Virus record (IMG/VR): IMGVR_UViG_3300036944_000625
Location: 1-42,763 of that record
DNA from: a virus
Reading direction: 5' to 3' (one strand)
DNA length: 42,763 bases
The first letter of the stretch is position 1; each line of letters opens with the position of its first letter. Below the pieces are notes generated by a model. That model was given only the letters and a program-made list of their open reading frames with translations, was not told the DNA's origin and did not search any database. The position numbers were made by a program, and so were the translations under genes. This document shows, in pieces, positions 7,335 to 14,551 of this stretch.

Positions 7335-7634
7335 TTAAACCAGTTCGGCCAGGGCGGCGCGCTTCAATTCAATTGGCGCGGACTGTGCGACCGGATGCGC
7401 CAACACAAGCCCCTGTGCAACAATCGGTAGGATCGAATCGTTTACGGCGCGTTGCATCACAGCGGATAGTAACCCATTCATATCGCCAAAAATATAGCTG
7501 ACTAGGCCGTCGCTCAAACCGGCCTCGTGTGCTACTTTCTCGCGCGACATGTAGGAGAGTCCGACCGCCTGCGCAACTCGCAACGCAGCGGAAAGAATCT
7601 GTTCTGTGCGCTCGTCTCTGGTGTACCGTTCCAT
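7335..7634 (-). CDS. TetR-like HTH protein without effector domain
   Basis: 99 residues. The first 55 are a TetR N-terminal DNA-binding domain: RTEQILSAALRVAQAVGLSYMSREKVAHEAGLSDGLVSYIFGD, with the typical helix 1, the tripartite HTH and the pattern (S/L)-x-x-x-(Y)-x-(F). TetR proteins are normally about 200 residues with a C-terminal ligand and dimer domain; here only about 45 residues follow, so ligand binding is unlikely and dimerisation must be different. ATG has GAGG eight bases upstream. A near-match to the TTGAC-N6-GTCAA palindrome lies at 7653-7668, in front of the gene, as expected for autoregulation. I infer it is the phage regulator of those sites; this is not shown by the sequence. 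Confidence 0.75.
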   Translation of the reverse strand: MERYTRDERTEQILSAALRVAQAVGLSYMSREKVAHEAGLSDGLVSYIFGDMNGLLSAVMQRAVNDSILPIVAQGLVLAHPVAQSAPIELKRAALAELV

Positions 7635-7652
7635 TACTTCAACCTCACATGC

Positions 7653-7668
7653 TTGACAATTGCGTCAG
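7653..7668. promoter_or_regulatory. Near-match operator palindrome before the TetR-like gene
   Basis: TTGACAATTGCGTCAG matches TTGAC-N6-GTCAA at 9 of the 10 fixed positions. It lies in the 40-base gap between the methyltransferase stop and the TetR-like ATG at 7634. Confidence 0.45.
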
Positions 7669-7674
7669 TATCGC

Positions 7675-8205
7675 TCAATTCGGAGCGTAACGCAATAGCG
7701 GTTCTTGACCGCGCTGCTCCCGAGCCCAAACGAACCACGCGTAGTTGTGCATGCCCGACGAAGCGGAGTCGGCGATCCATTTGACTCGCTTGTTACATGT
7801 AATCTTCATTGAAAAAGTAGACTCGCGAGTGAATAGATTGGCACGACTTCCCGCCGCGTCCCGATCGAAGGGAAGTAGAAACGCACATGCAAATGAGTAT
7901 TCAATTGCACGCCGTACAATAAGCGGTGCAAGTTTACCATATGGCGGATTGGTAATGATCACGTCTCTCTCTGTATAGTCTTCAAGGTAATCAACGCCCA
8001 TTGCAATATCCGAGAACGTCACATTGATTGCACCATTCGCGTACAATGCGCCAACCATTGCAAGGTCGCCGCAACACGGCTCGTGAATCGCGCGGTCTGG
8101 TGAGGGTCGCCAATGTTGAAACAACCATTCGATATATTCAGCCGGGGTGGGGTAGAAATCACGCTCTTTGCGCTCATATCCCGATTGTCTGTATTGGCTA
8201 CTCAT
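7675..8205 (-). CDS. DNA adenine-N6 methyltransferase
   Basis: 176 residues. FYPTP (17-21) and EPCCGD (42-47) form the S-adenosylmethionine-binding start, and ITNPPYGKL with the catalytic NPPY (86-89) identifies an amino-methyltransferase acting on adenine (DNA N6). The enzyme is shorter than Dam or restriction methylases and lacks an obvious target-recognition domain, as in many phage versions. ATG overlaps the previous stop (ATGA) and has GTGGAG upstream. Likely role: methylating phage DNA to escape host restriction. No partner restriction enzyme is seen. The target sequence cannot be read off. Confidence 0.88.
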   Translation of the reverse strand: MSSQYRQSGYERKERDFYPTPAEYIEWLFQHWRPSPDRAIHEPCCGDLAMVGALYANGAINVTFSDIAMGVDYLEDYTERDVIITNPPYGKLAPLIVRRAIEYSFACAFLLPFDRDAAGSRANLFTRESTFSMKITCNKRVKWIADSASSGMHNYAWFVWAREQRGQEPLLRYAPN

Positions 8206-8426
8206 CTTGGCAACTCCACGTCATAGGCTCGACTCACCCGGATCGCCATATCAAGCGGCGGAACGCGGAGTCGTCGGCCATTCCTCACATCTGCAACCCA
8301 TCGCCGAATTGCTGAGTCTTCAAATCCGTACTGGTCGGCAAGTTCCATACCGCGCACGCTACCGATATTCATTCGGATAATCGCGACGGCCTGCACGAAT
8401 GAATCACTCTCCGTCCGTCCAATCAT
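8202..8426 (-). CDS. Small possible HTH protein
   Basis: 74 residues. The segment SVRGMELADQYGFEDSAIRRWVADVRNGRRL looks like a helix-turn-helix (helix, short turn at YGFED, then a basic recognition helix ending in RNGRRL), as in Cro/XRE-like small regulators. ATG at 8426 has GGAGG nine bases upstream; it overlaps the preceding gene by 23 bases. No family can be named with confidence. Confidence 0.55.
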   Translation of the reverse strand: MIGRTESDSFVQAVAIIRMNIGSVRGMELADQYGFEDSAIRRWVADVRNGRRLRVPPLDMAIRVSRAYDVELPR

Positions 8427-8604
8427 CGCAAATTCCCTCCGGGTCGGTGTGTCGATAAACCTCTAGCGTGTGCATCGCTTTGGGGTGGATGTACCTCCCA
8501 CAACCGAATTGTTCGGTCCGTGACCATTCGCCATATAGGCACGTACTGCAACACTGCCCTACAATACGGTAATTCGGTGCGTCTTCGTCGCGGTAATCAG
8601 TCAT
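8404..8604 (-). CDS. Small cysteine-rich protein
   Basis: 66 residues starting MTDYRDEDAPNYR. Four or five cysteines (CCSTCLYGEW, FGCGRY, GICDDW) could bind zinc. ATG at 8604 lies eight bases inside the end of the DUF551-like reading frame, with GGAG eleven bases upstream; in-frame ATGs further up do not give a better protein. Function unknown. Confidence 0.6.
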   Translation of the reverse strand: MTDYRDEDAPNYRIVGQCCSTCLYGEWSRTEQFGCGRYIHPKAMHTLEVYRHTDPEGICDDWTDGE

Positions 8605-8835
8605 GGTGCGGCGGCTCCGGTTGAGGCATCCAACGGGTGGGAGTATAATAAGACGGGAGAGGTGTCCAATCGTCATAGACTCCTGTTGGATCACGTTCCC
8701 AGGTTTGGAATATCTGGTTAACTATTCGACATCTTGGTTCCCAAAACCCAGCGGTGGATTGGTCTTCAAACATTACCCATGCTTGAAATTCTGTTCCATC
8801 CTTCGGTGCCGCGCCAATATGTCTCGCTCATCCAT
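8597..8835 (-). pseudogene. DUF551-like gene interrupted by an apparent frameshift
   Basis: ATG at 8835 has GGGAG nine bases upstream and follows the VRR-NUC stop by two bases. It reads MDERDI and then a 20-codon frame that stops at 8773. In the -1 frame from about 8825 to 8597 the DUF551 pattern is plain: GAAPKDGTEFQAWV near the start, then a divergent middle, and PTRWMPQPEPP at the end. The -1 frame has a TGA just before it and no start codon, so the two halves need one missing base between about 8811 and 8830. The join would give about 79 residues. No slippery heptamer is visible. The downstream gene start still overlaps the -1 frame stop, which supports that frame as the original. Confidence 0.6.
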
Positions 8836-8837
8836 TT

Positions 8838-9332
8838 TCACACACTCCCTTTTCCTGCGGCAAATCGCGCATCGCCGCCCAAACTCGTTACAAGCTGTAG
8901 AAATTTCAACTGTGCCACTTCGCGCGGTGTACCCTTGTAGGTCCATCCGGCTTGCTTGACCTCACGCGCCATGAATTGGCCAATGGTCGTGCCGACATGC
9001 TCCGGGCGCACCACTACCGGACGAACACCGATCAAATCCGACGACTTGATAAGGTGATTCATTTTTGCCGATTCGTTGCATAGCCCGTAACGGATCATCC
9101 GGCCCGCTTCGTCCTTGCACGCGCCGACATTGTTGCGCCACAATCGACAACCCGCCTCGCTTGCCTCAAGCCGCACCGCCGCTTGCACCGCCGCCTCAGA
9201 CGTTCCAGTCGGATCGGGCATGGTGTCGGGCTGTACGGTCAACACGTCGCGTAAGTCGGCAATGGCTGCGGGCGACACGCCCCAACGCTCGGCCCATTCG
9301 GTAAGGACGGTCATGGGTATGACCCTACCCAT
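8838..9332 (-). CDS. VRR-NUC family nuclease
   Basis: 164 residues with the PD-(D/E)XK pattern of the VRR-NUC domain: RLWRNNVGACKD (substrate-facing loop), SSDLIGV with the metal-binding Asp, and REVKQAGW with the E-x-K pair, followed by the Q-x-x-F helix (AQLKFLQLV) and GGDARFAAG. This family contains structure-specific nucleases that cut flaps or Holliday-like junctions; in phages it accompanies replication and recombination genes, as here. ATG at 9332 has GGAG five bases upstream; an ATG at 9314 that overlaps the previous stop as ATGA is the alternative and would give 158 residues. Confidence 0.85.
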   Translation of the reverse strand: MGRVIPMTVLTEWAERWGVSPAAIADLRDVLTVQPDTMPDPTGTSEAAVQAAVRLEASEAGCRLWRNNVGACKDEAGRMIRYGLCNESAKMNHLIKSSDLIGVRPVVVRPEHVGTTIGQFMAREVKQAGWTYKGTPREVAQLKFLQLVTSLGGDARFAAGKGSV

Positions 9333-9550
9333 TCGCGCTCCATTACTGTCAGAATGCGATTGAGAACGTCAATCTTTGTTACGCCTTTCTCACGGTAAGC
9401 CGTGCCACAAACACCGTTGACCGTAAAATCGCCTTCGGGAAATATGACAATATAAGCGTCTCTGTCTTTGGTAAATTTTCGACACATCGGGTGATCTTTG
9501 ACCTTCTGTTCCATTTCTCGCACTGCGTTGGTTCGGCTCGTTACGTTCAT
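9311..9550 (-). CDS. Hypothetical protein
   Basis: 79 residues, unrecognised. Basic N-terminal helix with cysteine (PMCRKFTKDRDAYIV), a beta-like centre (FPEGDFTVNGVCGTAY) and a helical end. GGGAG lies nine bases before the ATG. Between the helicase and the nuclease and overlapping the latter, so probably a co-expressed accessory of DNA metabolism. Confidence 0.6.
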   Translation of the reverse strand: MNVTSRTNAVREMEQKVKDHPMCRKFTKDRDAYIVIFPEGDFTVNGVCGTAYREKGVTKIDVLNRILTVMEREWVGSYP

Positions 9551-9566
9551 CTCATCTCACTCCCTG

Positions 9567-11243
9567 TTACCCGCTAACCATACCCACCTTTAACCGTTCC
9601 GTCAAGTGCGCCATATCCTCCGCACTTTGCGTTTGGGCGGTGAGCCAGTCGATTCCAAACCGGAGATAAAATACGCGATACGTCGTTGCATCGTCGTGCC
9701 CTTGTGCGCCCGCCCATTGCAACATGGTGTCGCGTAACGTTGCGAGTGCTAGCTTGCGCGAGTCGTGTTCCACCGCCTTACGCTTAACATGCGCCATTAC
9801 GCCGATACTCGGGCAGCCTTTGGCGATCAACTCGGCGCGATATTCTGCGACAACCTCGGCGGTGGGTCGCTCCACCTCTGCCACTTCGCCCCGCATCGCG
9901 GCGAGCGTTTCGGCGTCTAACTCGGTCAAGTCACCATCCACGAATTCCGGTCCGTTGCGTTCGGATGGTGGCGGAACAGCCGCGCCGCAGTACGGACACA
10001 CGCGCAAATATCGGTCATATGATCCGGTGCAAACATGGCACACCCGCAACGGCATAACGTCGTCTGGCGTGTTGCTCGCTTTACGGTCCCGATCATCAAG
10101 CGTCCAAGCGCGCGGCGCGTCGGGTAAGCCGTGGTGCAGTTGGCCGTTTGCGTAAGCGATGTTGCACACATGATCGATAATGATAGCGTGTGACTTACCA
10201 TCCATGGGGCGGAGCGCGCGACCAAATTGTTGCGCGAATAGGCCGTATGACTCGGTCGGTCGCCCCATGCTGACAACTTCAATCGCAGGGAGGTCGAATC
10301 CTTCGCCAAACAGGTCCACATTGACCAATTGGAGCAATTGCCGATTGCGGAATTTCCGAAGCAATGCGAATCGTTCTCGGTCGGGTGTCTGTGCCGACAC
10401 GGCGGCGGCGGGGATTCCCGCTTGGTTGAATTGCTCCGCGACTCGTTGGGCCGTGTCCACGCTCGGGACGAACGTAACGCCTAGCTTGCCGCGTGCGATG
10501 CGCAAGTAATGTTCGACAATATCGCCCATCACGAGGCTGGATTGTGCCACCGCGTCGGCAACATCATGCTGGACGAATTCGCCGGTCGATCCGACTTTGA
10601 TGCGGGACAAGTCAAGGTTGGACGGCGGCGCAAATACGCGATACTCGGTCAAATATCCCATGCGGATCAATTCGCGCATAGATGGACCTTCAACGAGTCG
10701 GTCTATGACGCCCGATGCGTGTCGCCCTAGGCCCTTACCGTCCGTTCGCCAAGGTGTAGCGGTAACGCCCAAGCCGCGCGCGTTGGGGAACATATCAACC
10801 GCTGTGCCCCACTTATTTTCGCGGATGAGGTGGTGACATTCATCAGTTACCCACAGTTTGACGGTCGGTAGCCATTTCGCAAGCTGCGTATCGCGCCGGA
10901 TGAGCGTATCAACACCCGCCACCGCGACTAGGGCGGTCGGATTGTAAAAAGACCGCCCGAGTTCATCCATTTGGATTTGGATGATATTGCGGATGACGTT
11001 ACGCGGCCCAATGATCCGGTGCGCAATACCCGTCCGCGCCATAGCAAGCGACATTTGCGAGACAAGTTCTTGACGGTGGGCAATGGCACACGATGGCCCG
11101 GTTTCCTGCCGGATTGCTTCGGAGAACAAAACAGTCTTGCCTGCCCCGGTCGGAGCGACGGCACACACGTTGCGCGCGCCGTCCGACCATGCGGAATTGA
11201 TATCTGCGAGCAATTTTGATTGATACGGGCGAAGTTGGGTCAT
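9567..11243 (-). CDS. Superfamily II DNA helicase (DEAD/H, ResIII-like)
   Basis: 558 residues. Helicase motifs in order: Q/P-loop VAPTGAGKT (30-37), TDECHH (motif II, DECH, 134-137), GVTATP (motif III, 159-164), a middle SF2 C-terminal domain, DLFGEGFDLP, and the arginine-finger motif QQFGRALRP. A zinc ribbon (CHVC with CPYCG) near 400-420 is followed by a helical tail. Such helicases appear in many phages beside family B polymerases and act on forked or displaced DNA. First gene of the minus early operon, reading from the divergent promoter at 11256-11298; the ATG is at 11243. Confidence 0.9.
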   Translation of the reverse strand: MTQLRPYQSKLLADINSAWSDGARNVCAVAPTGAGKTVLFSEAIRQETGPSCAIAHRQELVSQMSLAMARTGIAHRIIGPRNVIRNIIQIQMDELGRSFYNPTALVAVAGVDTLIRRDTQLAKWLPTVKLWVTDECHHLIRENKWGTAVDMFPNARGLGVTATPWRTDGKGLGRHASGVIDRLVEGPSMRELIRMGYLTEYRVFAPPSNLDLSRIKVGSTGEFVQHDVADAVAQSSLVMGDIVEHYLRIARGKLGVTFVPSVDTAQRVAEQFNQAGIPAAAVSAQTPDRERFALLRKFRNRQLLQLVNVDLFGEGFDLPAIEVVSMGRPTESYGLFAQQFGRALRPMDGKSHAIIIDHVCNIAYANGQLHHGLPDAPRAWTLDDRDRKASNTPDDVMPLRVCHVCTGSYDRYLRVCPYCGAAVPPPSERNGPEFVDGDLTELDAETLAAMRGEVAEVERPTAEVVAEYRAELIAKGCPSIGVMAHVKRKAVEHDSRKLALATLRDTMLQWAGAQGHDDATTYRVFYLRFGIDWLTAQTQSAEDMAHLTERLKVGMVSG

Positions 11244-11255
11244 TGCGGCTCCCTC

Positions 11256-11298
11256 TTGACAACCCCGCCAATCTGGCCCATTCTGACCGCGTTGTCAA
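11256..11298. promoter_or_regulatory. Symmetric divergent promoter
   Basis: Plus strand: TTGACA (11256-11261), 17 bases, CATTCT (11279-11284). Minus strand: TTGACA (11298-11293), 17 bases, CAGATT (11275-11270). The outer arms TTGACAAC (11256-11263) and GTTGTCAA (11291-11298) are perfect inverted repeats, so the -35 boxes lie at the two edges and the promoters overlap face to face. Drives the helicase operon leftward and the replication operon rightward. Confidence 0.7.
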
Positions 11299-11319
11299 CT
11301 TGAACAGAGGTATAAAACG

Positions 11320-11523
11320 ATGATCCCGACGCAATGGCACAAAGTGAGTGACGGGCCGCTCCCCCCACTTGGAACCGAGGTGTTGGCATGTTTTGAGGGA
11401 CAGTTCGGTAAATGGGTGATTTTCATTGCCCGTATGACTCGTGAGTACGGACCGTATGCCGACGGGTATGCAAAACCGACACATTGGGCCGACAAGCCCG
11501 AACCTCCGATGAAAGGAGAATGA
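11320..11523 (+). CDS. DUF551-like small protein
   Basis: 67 residues with the DUF551 pattern: start QWHKVSDGPLPPLGTEVLACF and C-terminal PTHWADKPEPP. The family is common in phages and prophages, with unknown function. AGAGGT lies eight bases before the ATG. First gene of the plus replication operon. A second, frameshifted DUF551 copy lies at 8597-8835. Confidence 0.8.
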   Translation: MIPTQWHKVSDGPLPPLGTEVLACFEGQFGKWVIFIARMTREYGPYADGYAKPTHWADKPEPPMKGE

Positions 11524-11526
11524 ACG

Positions 11527-12252
11527 ATGATCCGCATTGAATGCCCTGCGAGCGATTCGCTTGCGCTCGTGACGCTTGGGGAGGCGTTGGCGGCAATTGG
11601 TCGCGCTCGCGAGGTCGGAACGGATGACAAGCATCAGCAGTGGCACGCATTTCTGAATGCGAACCCTGGTGCGGGAGTCCCCACTCTCGTCCCCGGCGAA
11701 CCGACTCCTCTCGAATCGTGTATCGCCGCAGCCACCGCGACCGAAGAAACCGCCCCAGAGCCGCCCGACCATGACTCGGAAGGTCTGCCGTGGGACTCGC
11801 GTATCCACAGCGCTGGTAAGACGCTCAATTCGGACGGTACGTGGCGCGTTGCCCGTCGCCCGAAGGACAAAGACGAGTCGGAATGGGCCGCCACGATCCA
11901 GGCGGTTCGCGGTGAGTTGAAGGCGGTAGAGAATCATATTGCCCGCTGTGAACAGCATGCTGATATTATTCGTAATCGGGAATCGGATACAGTTGTCCCG
12001 CCCCCGCTACCGGTCGTGTCGAGTGAGTCAATTGTACCGCCCCCGCCGCCGAGTGCTGTCGTTACCATCACCGATCTTCCGTCTCTGCTTATGGCGGCTG
12101 TTGCGTACAATAAGTCTCACCCCGACGCAACGATTGATCTCAACGGTATTGCCGTCAAGCACGGTGCAATGCTCGGCACGTTGACGAGCAACCCCGACGC
12201 ACTCAAAACCGTGTGTGCCGAGGTGGAAGGGATCATCAATGGCACTGTGTAA
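11527..12252 (+). CDS. Hypothetical protein with GLPWDxRIH motif
   Basis: 241 residues, not assigned. The middle has GLPWDSRIH (residues 86-94) then KTLNSDGTWRVARRP, a motif I know from phage proteins of replication regions and which recurs in this genome's DNA polymerase C-terminus. Proline-rich linkers flank a helical centre (about 120-155); the C-terminal 60 residues (DLPSLLMAAVAYNKSHP onward) look like a small folded domain. AAAGGAG lies five bases before the ATG. The overlap with the next gene and the shared motif suggest a replication accessory protein. Confidence 0.7.
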   Translation: MIRIECPASDSLALVTLGEALAAIGRAREVGTDDKHQQWHAFLNANPGAGVPTLVPGEPTPLESCIAAATATEETAPEPPDHDSEGLPWDSRIHSAGKTLNSDGTWRVARRPKDKDESEWAATIQAVRGELKAVENHIARCEQHADIIRNRESDTVVPPPLPVVSSESIVPPPPPSAVVTITDLPSLLMAAVAYNKSHPDATIDLNGIAVKHGAMLGTLTSNPDALKTVCAEVEGIINGTV

Positions 12253-13324
12253 GCCGTCCCGAGCGAACCTCTGGACTAAGTGTGTCGCGTCTCCGATCAT
12301 GGAGCGCGACGCACCACCCTTGCCGGTCGAGGATGACACGGCGCGGTGCGATGGCATCAAGTTTCACGCCCTCGCCGCCGATATGCTACTTGGCAAACTG
12401 TGGAACGAATCCGACTACGACTCAGAAATGATCGAAGCGGCGGAGGCGTATGTTGATGACGTTGGGAACATCACGCCCGGTCCCGATGCGGGTGTCGAAA
12501 CCCGCGTTAATACCGGGTTTGTCGAGTCTGAGACACACGGCTTTGTTGACGCATGGTGTTACGATGCCGATGCAGCGACCCTCACCGTGTGGGACGCGAA
12601 ATATGGCCATCGCCCGGTTGAGGTGTACCAAAACCCGCAACTCTTGATCTACGCGCGGGCAATCTGGAACACGCTAGGACAGGCACGAGTCGAGACTATT
12701 CGACTCCGAATCGTTCAACCGCGCTCGTTCCACCCGGACGGGATTATCCGGGGATGGTCGTTCCCCGCCGACGATCTCGGCGGACATCTCCACCCGATCC
12801 TTAGCGCAGCAGAGGATGCGCGGAGTCGTCCTGATTGCACGCCAGGACCGCATTGCATTACCTGCGCCGGTCGCCATGTGTGCAAATCAGCACAGACGGT
12901 AAGTTATATCGCGCTTGACCGGATGGAATCTGCTCCGGCGATCCACACTCTTACCGGTCCCGATCTGGCGCTTGAAGTGCGGAAGATGCGCGAATTGTCC
13001 GCAACGATCAAAGCACGACTCGATGGTTTGGAAGCGCAGGCAACAGCAGAGGTGCGCCGGGGTGTAACACTTCCGGGTTTGGCGCTACGGGAGTCGGTTA
13101 GTGCGCTCAAGTGGAGTGGCGTTGAACCCGATGCATTGTTTGCGATGGGCGATGCGCTCGGGGTAGAATTGCGCAAACCGGCACAGCCGATCACCCCGAC
13201 ACAGGCGAAAAAAGCAGGGCTTGACGAAACCGTCATTTCCGCATACGCTCGCCGAGAAAGTACAGGTTTCAAGTTGGTTGATGATGACGGCTCAATGGTG
13301 CGCCGCATTTTTGGAGGAAAGTAA
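12239..13324 (+). CDS. DUF2800 protein, Cas4/RecB-like nuclease
   Basis: 361 residues. VDAWCYDADAATLTVWDAKYGHRP carries the D-(x)n-(E/D)-x-K metal site (WDAKYG), and NPQLLIYA is the Q-x-x-x-Y helix of RecB-family PD-(D/E)XK nucleases. A cysteine group (CTPGPHCITCAGRHVC) fits the iron-sulfur or zinc site of the Cas4-like branch. A helical coiled region follows (about 235-275). ATG at 12239 overlaps the previous gene by 14 bases with GAAGGGAT upstream. DUF2800 genes usually sit beside a DUF2815 SSB and a phage DNA polymerase, exactly as here. Confidence 0.85.
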   Translation: MALCKPSRANLWTKCVASPIMERDAPPLPVEDDTARCDGIKFHALAADMLLGKLWNESDYDSEMIEAAEAYVDDVGNITPGPDAGVETRVNTGFVESETHGFVDAWCYDADAATLTVWDAKYGHRPVEVYQNPQLLIYARAIWNTLGQARVETIRLRIVQPRSFHPDGIIRGWSFPADDLGGHLHPILSAAEDARSRPDCTPGPHCITCAGRHVCKSAQTVSYIALDRMESAPAIHTLTGPDLALEVRKMRELSATIKARLDGLEAQATAEVRRGVTLPGLALRESVSALKWSGVEPDALFAMGDALGVELRKPAQPITPTQAKKAGLDETVISAYARRESTGFKLVDDDGSMVRRIFGGK

Positions 13325-13327
13325 GAT

Positions 13328-14104
13328 ATGACGGTAGAAATTCTCACGCCCGAAGGTCGGATCGTTGAAGGCCACCCGATGGTTTGGCGCGATCAGATGG
13401 ACGACAACAACAAACCGGCACTCAAAGAAGACGGCACGAAGAAACAGACTGTCTATGTCGGTTTCGCCATCCGCAAGACGCCCGGTGTTACGGATTGGAA
13501 AGCTGAGCCGTGGGGTGCGCAAATTGACGCGACCGCGCGCGAAGGCTATCCGAATGGTGAAACGATGCGCCCGGATTTTGCTTGGAAAATCACGGACGGC
13601 GATTCGACCATCCCGAACAAACGCGGTAAGAAGCCGTGCGACTCGGAAGGTTTCCCCGGTCACTGGGTTTTGCGTCTGTCCACCGCGTTGCAGCCTGCTC
13701 GCTGCTTTCACGTCGGCAAGTACGACCCGATGCAGCAGATTCAGAACGAAAAGGAAATCAAGTGCGGCGACTATGGCCGGTTCCTTATTCTCGCCAAGGA
13801 CAATGCGCCGAGCAAGTCCCCCGGTGTGTACCTCAATCCGAGCATGTTTGAACTGATCCGCGCCGGTCAGGCGATCATGTCGGATAGCGGCCCGTCCGCT
13901 GCGGCTGTGTTCGGTGGCGGAGCGCCTGCTCCGGCTGCTGCGAGTGCTCCGCCCGCTCCCCCTGCACCTCCCTCGCCGCCCGCGCCGAGTGCTGCGGCTC
14001 CTGCGCCCGAGGCATTCCTTGTCAACGGTCAGTCGTTCACCCGTGACATGCTGCGCAACGTGGGTTGGACGGATGACATGATTAACGCTTTGCCGAAGGT
14101 GTAA
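13328..14104 (+). CDS. Single-stranded DNA-binding protein (DUF2815)
   Basis: 258 residues. The first 185 are a DUF2815 domain, related to the OB-fold of T7 gp2.5: VYVGFAIRKTPGVTDW, PDFAWKITDGDS, GHWVLRLSTALQPARCF, PSMFELIRAGQ. Next is a Pro/Ala-rich linker (about 190-225), then a short C-terminal helical segment ending TRDMLRNVGWTDDMINALPKV, which is common to phage proteins and may bind partners. GGAGG stands a few bases before the ATG at 13328. It should coat ssDNA at forks and partner the polymerase and helicase. A hairpin at 14113-14145 follows. Confidence 0.85.
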   Translation: MTVEILTPEGRIVEGHPMVWRDQMDDNNKPALKEDGTKKQTVYVGFAIRKTPGVTDWKAEPWGAQIDATAREGYPNGETMRPDFAWKITDGDSTIPNKRGKKPCDSEGFPGHWVLRLSTALQPARCFHVGKYDPMQQIQNEKEIKCGDYGRFLILAKDNAPSKSPGVYLNPSMFELIRAGQAIMSDSGPSAAAVFGGGAPAPAAASAPPAPPAPPSPPAPSAAAPAPEAFLVNGQSFTRDMLRNVGWTDDMINALPKV

Positions 14105-14112
14105 ACCGCTCC

Positions 14113-14145
14113 AATACGCCCCACCTTTCACGGGTGGGGCGTATT
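14113..14145 (+). terminator. Hairpin after the SSB gene
   Basis: AATACGCCCCACC (14113-14125) pairs perfectly with GGTGGGGCGTATT (14133-14145), giving a 13-base stem with a 7-base loop. It lies between the SSB stop and the next start. There is no T-run behind it, so termination may be partial; it could also protect the upstream RNA so that SSB is made in excess. Confidence 0.6.
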
Positions 14146-14167
14146 CACCACAACAGGGAGGTGTGAC

Positions 14168-14551
14168 GTGCCTATCATCAATCTCGACATTTCCGGGACG
14201 GCAAAACTTGACCGAGCGTCCGGGTGTTTTAGCACGGTACAGATTGACGGGGATGTTAATTTGTCCGATTATGATCTTTCCGAGTTGGTTCGCAATGTCG
14301 GGTTGGCTCGGATTCTCGCAGTATGCCCCGCGCCGTTCAACGACCATCCGCGCGATGTAGAAACATTCGCTGAGACGATTTCCGAATATTGCGACGACGT
14401 GGAAATCATGAGCATTGTTTCGGGGTTGGTTGCGTCAAATGTCATCGAAACCGGCGATGTGGCAAAAGCTATCGCCAATGCGCCCGGCATGACTTCCGAG
14501 CTTATTGGCGAGATTATGGCCCACCTCTACGAAGCGAGTCGCGAGCTATGA
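14168..14551 (+). CDS. Hypothetical protein
   Basis: 127 residues, unrecognised. GTG start with GGGAGG upstream; an ATG alternative is not available near. The protein is acidic: an N-terminal beta-rich part (INLDISGTAKL, TVQIDGDVNLS), a single CPAPF, and a helical C-terminus. Overlaps the DNA polymerase start (ATGA), so translation is coupled and it may be a polymerase accessory. Confidence 0.6.
   Translation: MPIINLDISGTAKLDRASGCFSTVQIDGDVNLSDYDLSELVRNVGLARILAVCPAPFNDHPRDVETFAETISEYCDDVEIMSIVSGLVASNVIETGDVAKAIANAPGMTSELIGEIMAHLYEASREL

Noticed and set aside
10999-11958. Minus-strand 319-codon open frame across the divergent promoter
   Set aside because: It would run through the helicase start, both promoters and two plus-strand genes; composition is not protein-like.
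13292-14347. Minus-strand 351-codon open frame
   Set aside because: Shadow of the SSB and next gene, with low-complexity Arg/Ser runs opposite the Pro/Ala linker.
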